This document shows positions 56,485-64,000 of a stretch of DNA of 64,000 bases, in pieces. The position numbers and the translations under genes were made by a program. How positions within the stretch are numbered: position 1 is the first letter of the stretch; each line of letters opens with the position of its first letter. The notes below the pieces were generated by a model, which saw nothing but the letters and a program-made list of their open reading frames with translations, was not told the DNA's origin and ran no database searches. Source of the DNA: Microvelia longipes (Eukaryota > Arthropoda > Insecta > Hemiptera > Veliidae); the NCBI GenBank assembly GCA_018340805.1, contig JACMZG010001913.1, positions 17,590,629 through 17,654,628 of the forward strand, written 5' to 3'.

Positions 56485-57460
56485 TTCTGGCGCGGTGGTC
56501 CGCGTGTCGGGCAAATTTCCTTTGGATGCGTGTTTCCGTGCTTTTTACATTTTATAAGTTTACAACTACTAAATAAATAATTCCGGCGCGGTGGTCCACT
56601 GTCGGGCGAATTTCATTTAGAATGCGTGTTTCCGTGCTAAACAACCCATTTCTTGGTTATGCAAGAACCATGCCCATTGCGTGGTTCCGGTTCATGCTTT
56701 AGAACCTAAGCAGTTACTCAATTGTCAAGCACTGCTCGTAACTCATTTTGTCTGTATTTTCCAAAGGAAATGCGCTAAAACCCTTGAAAGTCGTTTAGTA
56801 TTTGCTATACTGTCTTCAAGACCGGATGTAAGTGCAGTTGTAATTTATTTAAGCAGATTTTCAGGCAAAGGCAAGTGAAAAACACTTGGTCCGCACTTAA
56901 AAAGAATATGGATTTAGTTTGGGTCCATATCGCTGAGCCTACGAGTGATATGGGAGTTAGTTTTTATCATTTGCTAATAAGATAGCTCGTGTGTCCAAAA
57001 TTGGTTTCAGAGGTCCCAATCACGAAAAAATATGTTTTGTGAAACTTTATGTATGTATATACAACATTAAAAATAATAATAATAATAATAATAATAACTT
57101 ACAGAGGATGAAAATAAAGGTGTTACGGAGTTCACGACCACTCTAAATTACTAAAAAGTCGAAATAACCATAACAAGATACCAAGGTAACGGTCGCGCAT
57201 TTTTCAAAGAAAATGCGCTTAAAATTACATAAACAAATGGCTAGGAATCATGCTTGCCGTGTAGTGTATACATTTATGGGAAAAATATGCGCATTTTCTT
57301 TGGATAATTCGACAAAATTAAACAACAAATTGCGCCACTACTACTCAATTTTTAAATGTATACCGACAAATTAAGAAAAAATTGGATTGATTAGCAAGAA
57401 ATGCGCGCGTTTCGAAGAAAATTCGCTCTGCTTGCGGACCTTCGCGCCAGATTTTTTTAC
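56485..57460 (+). mobile_element. FB-family copy, left part well kept, right part degraded
   Basis: TTCTGGCGCGGTGGTCCGCG, second terminal word at 56581, TTAGAACCTAAGCAGTTACT and CCAAAGGAAATGCGCTAAAA are near-identical to the giant palindrome up to about 56785. Further right are TTTCAGAGGTCCC (57005), GACCACTCTAAATTACTAAA (57138), TTTCTTTGGATAATTCGACA and the inverted end TGCGGACCTTCGCGCCAGA (57434). An (AAT)n tract occupies 57070-57097 where others have (AT)n. Confidence 0.7.
57070..57097. repeat. (AAT)n microsatellite, about 9 copies
   Basis: Perfect trinucleotide run. Confidence 0.95.
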
Positions 57461-58635
57461 TAATAATAATAAATATCTTTAAAACAAAAATGTTGGTAAC
57501 AAATATTATATCATAGTCTCATAGTCATAGTCAAATATTATTATATCAAGTCTGGTCAACATATAAAAATTGAAGTAAACCGTAGGGTTATAATAACCTC
57601 CTACCCTGTCTTCGCTATAAATAATGTAATGTTTGAAAAACAATGTTTCACAAGGAAAGGGAATGTGGGCACTACCGTGCTACCCCGTGACAAAAACCAA
57701 ATTCCTGTGAAATAAAAATTAATGTTTGTTTTGTATAAATTGAATTAGTTTTAAAGTTATGCTGGTATGATATATTTAATTACTGTGTTTTCATTACGAT
57801 ACTTGTTTGGGCTATTAAACCGTGCTTCAGTTCTGCATATTAAGTTCTTTTTAATCCTTTAAACACATTCAATTTTAGTGTTTGTACAACATTCCTACTT
57901 GTTCTTTGAGACATCATTTTTTTAACATTTTTCAGTTAAAAATGCCTTTATTCCTTTTCAATTACACATAAAATTAATTGATTAATTACAATTATTAAGG
58001 GTAACTTGGTCTCTATGTAACGAACTCTAGTTCCACGATAAGTAATAATGAATACTTTATTTCCAAAATATTTTTCAAGCTTTATTATAACTATATTTAA
58101 TTACCCCTGAAATGGCATTTAGAAACTAATTATGACTTATTGTAAATAAGCGCGAGGTTATTTTTAGTTTAGCGGACAAAACCTTAAAGTTTTGAGTTGT
58201 GACAGTAACCTGGTCTGATGAAGAAATATGAATTTGTGTGTCGTACATGAACTGGCCTGACTAATGTGTACTTTACGATCTTTATCCTACATCTCTGAGC
58301 TTGAATAAGCGAAAATACATCTTAAGCTAACATAAGAACCCTATAAATGATCGATTCGAATTTAAACTTAAGAAAACGATGATATCTAAACAAAAATGAA
58401 AAGATGAAATTAATAAAATCGAAAAAAAGCGATCTAAAATCCCACGAAACTATATAGCCATATTTCTGCTTTAAAATTGAATTTAAGTTTCACAAAATAT
58501 AACTAATGGCTACAATAAAATTGACCCCAATTTTGAGTTTCAATTTTAAAAACAACTTGTAAAATTTAAAATATTGGTCCTAAGGCCGTAGCCACTGGGG
58601 TTGAATTATCTATATTTATTAAGTTAAGTTAACGC
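57461..58635. other. No gene seen
   Basis: AT-rich DNA. Confidence 0.5.
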
Positions 58636-59010
58636 TGGTTATGAGATGAAACTTGGCACATATGTAAGTCTCATACATGCCGTGTCAAATTTTGAATTGA
58701 TCGAAACATTTTTTCGCGTTTTATCATTTTTCGAAATTATTGCCGTTTCAATTTTGCAAGTTAGTGACCTCATAAAAAAATATTTTCCGGATAGGACTTT
58801 TACACTTATAGACTAATTATTGTACAAAGTTTCAACTCTAGCATAAATACACTGGGAGCTACGATAGATAACAGACGCACACCCACACATACATGCAGAT
58901 ATCCACACATGTAGACAATTTTTGTAAAAACCTCTCTGGAGGTCTTAGAAAGACCTGAAACGGATAATTTAGGTGAAATCTTGGTTTCTGATATATAATG
59001 TAAACACAAA
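58636..59010 (-). mobile_element. S5-family copy, 5' half
   Basis: In minus sense: 5' part near 59005, GAAACCAAGATTTCACC, CCTGAAACGG-type block reversed, CTGTTATCTATCGTAGCTCC, AGTGTATTTATGCTAGAGTT, GAAACTTTGTACAATAATTA, GAGGTCACTAACTTGC. It ends before the 5S-like block at about 58636. Confidence 0.8.
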
Positions 59011-59741
59011 TCGATTATTGTTCGCGAAAACGGGACGCTATATGTTACAGTTGTTCCTTCTTCGTATCGATACTTATACCTACCAATAAAACTCTGTAAA
59101 AGTTATAGCTGTCTAACTTTAAATTTGTGTAGCTAGAATGAATTCCGTGACCATTGACCACTGTTGCGGAAATTCAAATTATTAAAAACTATTAAAATTT
59201 TTTAATAGTTTTTCGAACACACGCTCTCTAGTATACTCAAATCCACATAATACAGACCTACAACTTTATTTTACTTCTGTTGATACATTACATAAAAATG
59301 TAAGATTGATATTTTTTATCACCATTATTTTATCTTCTCAGAAGTCAAGAGTTAAGAAAGCAATAAAAACTTTTCGTAATTAGCGGTCTTTAGAAAAGTT
59401 CGTATTTATATCAGTTCAACATTTACTCGATTTGGTAGCAGTTATTTTGAATAAAGATTTACAAAAATAAATAAATGGAGGCGGTTTTCAAGAGCGAGAT
59501 ATTCTTTACAAGATTCTAAAGACCTTAAAGTCTTAATTAAAGAAAATATCCCTTCTGAAAATTAAAGCATATCTTAAAAACTTGTATTTTAAATGTGGTA
59601 GGAGGTTTCTTTATATAAAACATAACCTAAAAGATTTTAAGACTGTTAGATGTATAAGAACCTCACACATAGTTCGATAAATCAATTAGAAATTCTGGGT
59701 AGGTTTCTTTAAATACCCAAACACACAGGTATGCGTATGTG

Positions 59742-59788
<47 letters not shown>

Positions 59789-60024
59789 CAAGCAGTGGCG
59801 TGTGAGAAGGGTTCGCTTGTAAAGTAATTATCATATTGATTGGACAGAAATGTTTTACTTTTGAAAATATATTTTTACAACGTGAAAACAGAATTTGATT
59901 TTAAAGTAGTTGTATAAGGAGTAATAATTAAAGCAAAACTGACCATTTAAAGAAATACAAATTATTTTGTATTTACTTTTTATTGTTCGGAACAGTAAAA
60001 TAGAAAATAAAAAATCCGGTATCC
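59011..60024. other. No gene seen; (AT)n tract at 59742-59784
   Basis: AT-rich. A small inverted repeat ATTAAAAACTATTAAAATTT with TTTTAATAGTTTTT lies near 59180-59212. Confidence 0.5.
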
Positions 60025-60250
60025 GGAACTTTTCTTCATCATATCGGATTCGCTACGCTCATTCTAAACCTACTTTGGAATACCTTTGCTCGTCCTTAAA
60101 ATATCCAAGTCCTTACATTTATACTGTAACACGTCTTGGAACTTGCTTCGCGTTTTATTTATTTTTTTTTTTTCAAATTTTTGCTGAGTCATTATAGCGG
60201 GTATATGACGTCATAAGAAATATCTGAAAAGCTAAAGGCCTTCGGCCTCT
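60025..60250 (-). mobile_element. S5-family copy with internal deletion (tail joined to middle)
   Basis: The plus strand shows the reversed tail (TATCGGATTCGCTACGCTCA, CTTTGCTCGTCC, GGAACTTGCTTCGCG) joined through a T-run to TTGCTGAGTCATTATAGCGG and ATGACGTCATAAGAAATAT. The 5S-like block and about 250 bases are missing. A perfect hairpin AAGGCC-TTC-GGCCT follows at about 60235-60250. Confidence 0.7.
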
Positions 60251-61384
60251 TATGTTTCCTTTCTTTTTCACCACAATATTCAAAGTTACGATTATGCAAT
60301 AGTTATAAAGCTTGTGTAAATACTTTCTTCTAGTTTCTAATAAATTCTTTGCAATTAGTTTCATGTAATTTTCTCTTTCCTTGTTTATTTTTTCTCTTTT
60401 TCTACCTTCTACCATATGAATTTAAAATTCTTGCCTTAACGACGTTTCTATCATTTTCTCAAGTCATCCTACGTTTTTTAGCTAGACAGTTCCTCTTTGT
60501 TTCTGTTTTAAAATGTAACGAATTTTGAATAAATTTTTCCTAATGTTTCAATTTGTATCTCATTAAATATAATTTATTAACTCGATATTTATAAATTTAT
60601 TTGATTAAATTGAACAAACGCGTGGGAATGAAACATGTTAACGTTAATTTGAAGAGAAAAAGAATCGAATAAATAATTTTTAACAAGTGGTAACAAGTGA
60701 GTTAAGTTTATAAACTTATTTGTCAAGTTGCCAGTTCGTCAAATTGGTCAAAACATTCAACTTATAAGCTTTGACATATTTTCTTGTTATTTATTACTTC
60801 TCATTGACATGAAAAAATCATGTTACAAAAATAAATATCATGAAAACAAAAAAAAAAAAATGTGTACAACCAAATAAATTTAAAAATGTTATTGAAACTA
60901 ATTTAGTTTCAAACTTGTGTTTTTAGAGAATATTTGTCATTTATAATATATGTAAATTTTGTTATAAAAAATATGTCAAACTTGCAAAAACTTACTTGTA
61001 ATTTTGCATTTGATTTTTTAAATTAATAAATTTATTCACTTTGTTTATTTGCTAATATTTTTTTTAATAATCTTTTCTTTGTAATTAAAACTACTGTGAA
61101 ATTAATGTGTCAAAGATTTTATTATAACAAGTTGTTTAATTATGTTTATTTATAATTAACAAATAATTATAGTGATTTAGTTGTTATTTTAAATAGAATG
61201 TAGTTTAAACAAACATTCTTTTGAAGTATTTTTCTAAATAAAAATATAGGATCTATCTATATTACTTAATAGTAATTATTAATGAATTAATTGAAAAATT
61301 GACGTCAATATTATTAAAAAAATGATTGAATTAGAAGGTATTTATCATAAAAATTAAACCTTTTTTCGCCCCCCCACGTCATTT
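60251..61384. other. No gene seen
   Basis: AT-rich, low complexity. Confidence 0.5.
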
Positions 61385-61650
61385 ATTTATCACTTTTCCT
61401 TATTTATACCGCATGCGTATTTATAGGCAAAGTACTGTGTATGTTAAATCCGAAATTTAACCTAAATTATCTGTTTAAGGTGTTTCAAGTCTTTACTCAG
61501 TTGTGTGTGTGTATGTGCGTGTTATCATCTTTTAGTTTCCAGTGTGTTCATGCTTGAGTGTTAAAACTTAGTATAAAAATTGATTTTTTGATCTTGTTGA
61601 TCAGTTTTTTGCTATCTTGACGTCATTAAAAATGTAATTCATAAAAAATA
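61385..61650 (+). mobile_element. S5-family 5' fragment
   Basis: CACTTTTCCTTATTTATACC, CAAAGTACTGTGTATG, AATTATCTGTTTAAGGTGTT, a TG-rich stretch, CCAGTGTGTTCATGCTTGAG, AAAACTTAGTATAAAAATTG and TTGACGTCATTAAAAATG. Confidence 0.7.
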
Positions 61651-61654
61651 ATAA

Positions 61655-61900
61655 CCACAAGGTTTTCAACTTTTTAGTCACTTTAAAGTGGTCGTATTGA
61701 TTCTGGACCGGTTTTGTTTAGATTCAGCACCCAAATAAACATTAAAAACAACACCCTACTCGACATTTGTTGATCGCCGACCATATTTTTAGGGTTCCGA
61801 CCGTTTTTAAAAACGGCTTTGGCCACACTACCGGGTTCGACTCTTGCCATACGAGTTTCCACCTCATTAACGAAATTTTTAAAAATAATTCGCTAATAAT
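61655..61900. repeat. Fragment of the FB-family ~110-bp subrepeat
   Basis: TTTTTAGTCACTTTAAAGTG, GTCGTATTGATTCTGGACCG, GATTCAGCACCCAAATAAAC and ACACCCTACTCGACATTTG follow the left-arm subrepeat of the giant palindrome (45770-46000). A perfect GACCGTTTTTAAAAACGG-type palindrome is at about 61799-61817. Confidence 0.65.
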
Positions 61901-63027
61901 GACCACAATTTTGTGAATAAAACAGCATGAAGACGGAGGCAAATGTGGGTGACGGCTCTACGAAAGGTACAAACAAAATTTCAAGTAGAGTAAAACCAAC
62001 AGGTGGTTTGTTCGGTACATGAACAGTAGTACACTTCTCTACTCTGCACTGTTCTTTACTCTCAAGGTTTTTCATTTTGGAGCAATCTAGTGTAAAGTAG
62101 AGTTACTCAGGATTAGATGCGTGCACCATCAGAAAGTGTGAATAACCTTCCTAGGTTATCTAACCTAGCTAAACAAAATAAATAATAATAATTTACATTT
62201 TTTGATCAATTTATTGTTTAATTGAGTTTTTTTTGTTAGGAAATGATATTATTTTACGGGATCTAAATTCAAAACGGGACTCGTTCAAATTTCAGTAAAA
62301 ATCAAGTTATTTGGAGCTTGCGTTTCGTTCAAATTATGAAATAATTACTTAGAATTTGAGGAAATAGTTATTGTCTTAATCTGCACTATTTTTGTTTTTA
62401 AAAATCACTTGGCCCATTGGTAGTTTTAAAACATTTTTGTTCAAATTAAGTACGTACGCATATATCAGCTTTCTTTTGAGACTAGCGAATCGGATTTCAG
62501 GCCATAAGGCGTTGTGATCACAGCAACAAAAGATATAAGTTTCTTTCTTTTATTAAAGACGGTACACATTAATAAAACAACAACTATTTGCTCAAATTCC
62601 ACGTAATAATTTCATAATATGAACGAAAAGTATAGTGAGCAACAAACACTTGAAAATTTATCACAGATAGTTTATTATGAGCACAAAACATTTCTAAACC
62701 CGAAAAATACCTCTAATATTTTGTTTTATTAATTTAAAATTGCACAAATAGAGTTATAAAATTATTTAATTTTGTTAAAATATATCTATAACACATAACT
62801 TATTGTTATCACATGTGATAAGAGTGATTTCCCGCCAGAACTTTATTTTACTCTTCTTTACTTGGTCTTTTAGGAGGAGTAATAAGCGCAGTTTAGAGTA
62901 AGGTTCTTCTTGCCTCAGATTCGTAACGAAACATAATTTATTGCAGTTTAGGGCAGTTTCGAAGAGAATCGAGGACCTACTCGAAACATAGATCTTGCTC
63001 TAGGTTACTCTATAGTGTACAGTGTAC
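61901..63027. other. No gene seen
   Basis: AT-rich; nothing recognised. Confidence 0.5.
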
Positions 63028-63035
63028 ATCTGGAG

Positions 63036-63333
63036 CAAGGATGTTGAATAAAGGGGATGACGCATTAAGGAACATTTCTGACCCCATGGAGGTTTATGAG
63101 ATAGAGAAATAGGAGCAAACTTACCTCCCCTTAGGTTATAAGTTTGCCTCTAAATTTTAAGACCTGCGCTGTTATAAGGATCATAAGCATGCGCAGTTCG
63201 TACCAAGCATGTGCAGATGGTTTTTGACGTGTGTTTCGTGTTGCATTCATCTCTATGTTTTGATTTTCGATAGGGTCACTTTGTTGAATGGCAATTCGAC
63301 TTAGTGCGTCATCCCCTTTATTCAACATCCTTG
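63036..63333. mobile_element. hAT-like MITE, 298 bp, with TIRs and perfect TSD
   Basis: Ends CAAGGATGTTGAATAAAGGG and its exact complement, flanked by ATCTGGAG at 63028-63035 and 63334-63341. Internal CTGACCCCATGGAGG, GAGATAGAGAAATAGGAGCA, CATGCGCAGTTCGTACCAAG and TTTTGACGTGTGTTTCGTG are shared with 28587-29109. The compact form of the family; non-coding. Confidence 0.93.
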
Positions 63334-63341
63334 ATCTGGAG

Positions 63342-64000
63342 TAGCGTGCCGAACAAACCTAATTAAACATATAGTGGGATATATGGCTCCAAGTCCCGAT
63401 GTCTTGTGATAAATAATAACGCTCCCTATGTAATCAATACAAGAAATCAAGACAAGAAATTTAAAAAAAAAATGATTAAAATAAAGTTTTAAAATTTGAA
63501 AAAATGTCCGAATTAGTTGTCACATTTAAATAGTTAAGAATCAAATAAAATATTTTAAAAAGCAACTAATCTTCGAATTTAGTTTTTATTACTTGTTTAA
63601 AAAAGAAGGATGATAGGTCTTTTTAATAAAATTTAAATAAAAAATATACCTTCTGGAATTGAATGAAAATTTGAGTTTTTGTTCACGTGGTGTGTTAATT
63701 GGGCAGAACCAATTAGTGGAGAATAATCCCTGCAGGATGTTTTATTTTTTGGAATGGTCCACAAAAAAACACGTTTTTGAAGAGTCAATAAGTTTTTAAA
63801 TGAGATGAACTACCTGTAAAACTTAAGGACAAGTTCTCAGAGTATTCAAATAAATAACCTGTTTTTTGGGACATTCTTACTGTATAGAATAGTTTATAAA
63901 GAAGACAGATGTTAAAAATATATACATTTTAAGTTAAGACCTTATTGAATTTTCCCTCAAAAATTTAGTAGAACAAAAAAAATCTAGATTATTATCAGTT
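63342..64000. other. No gene seen
   Basis: AT-rich DNA to the window end. Confidence 0.5.

Overview
The window looks like an AT-rich, gene-free stretch of an animal nuclear genome, most likely an insect or other arthropod. The basis is a BEL/Pao gag-protease remnant, a Jockey/CR1-type LINE remnant, hAT-, Harbinger- and mariner-like miniature elements with matching target duplications, tRNA- and 5S-rRNA-derived repeats and many (AT)n microsatellites. There are no bacterial-style operons, no rRNA unit and no intact tRNA. I could not recognise any host protein-coding exon: apart from the two retroelement remnants, the open frames are short, low-complexity or lie inside repeats. The species assignment is inference.

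Most of the window is built from two repeat families, labelled here for convenience. The S5 family is a ~750 bp unit. Its 5' end reads CCTCATTTATACCGTAGGTA, a CRE-like TGACGTCA and an AP-1-like TGACTCAGC word lie in the middle, and a block clearly derived from the internal promoter of 5S rRNA lies near the 3' end. The tail consists of GAGCGAAGCGAG mini-hairpins and ends in a T-run. Copies or fragments lie near 9.7, 12, 12.7-14.7, 15.4, 16.6, 17.6, 26, 28.2, 30.9, 44.6, 49.1, 51.1, 52.8, 58.6, 60.0 and 61.4 kb. The FB family has ends reading GGCGCGGTGGTCCGC and forms foldbacks. It culminates in a ~3.85 kb palindrome at 44.7-48.6 kb and has weaker copies at 4.85-5.97, 26.4 and 56.5-57.5 kb.

Region by region. 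0-5 kb: edge tandem repeat, GC-rich hairpin cluster, AT-rich DNA. 5-9 kb: degraded FB copy and a 94-bp satellite. 9-18 kb: S5 copies, one split by a 5'-truncated LINE and one swollen by a 48-bp palindromic tandem array. 18-25 kb: tRNA-derived SINE, old hAT MITE, GATA-rich minisatellite. 25-34 kb: S5 copy with a nested FB insertion, hAT MITE with perfect 8-bp target duplication, several TIR elements. 36-39 kb: decayed BEL/Pao gag-protease on the minus strand. 39-44 kb: two SINE-like elements and a foldback carrying a Harbinger-type MITE. 44.7-48.6 kb: giant palindrome. 49-55 kb: S5 copy with a 44-bp array, foldback MITE, full S5 copy, 1.2 kb mariner-like palindrome inside a larger palindrome. 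55-64 kb: further repeat fragments and a second perfect hAT MITE.

Nothing here forms a working pathway. The interest lies in element nesting, palindromes and array expansion: 5S-derived promoter blocks carried by a repeat family, independent tandem expansion at different places inside copies of one family, and very long inverted repeats that could give double-stranded RNA if transcribed.
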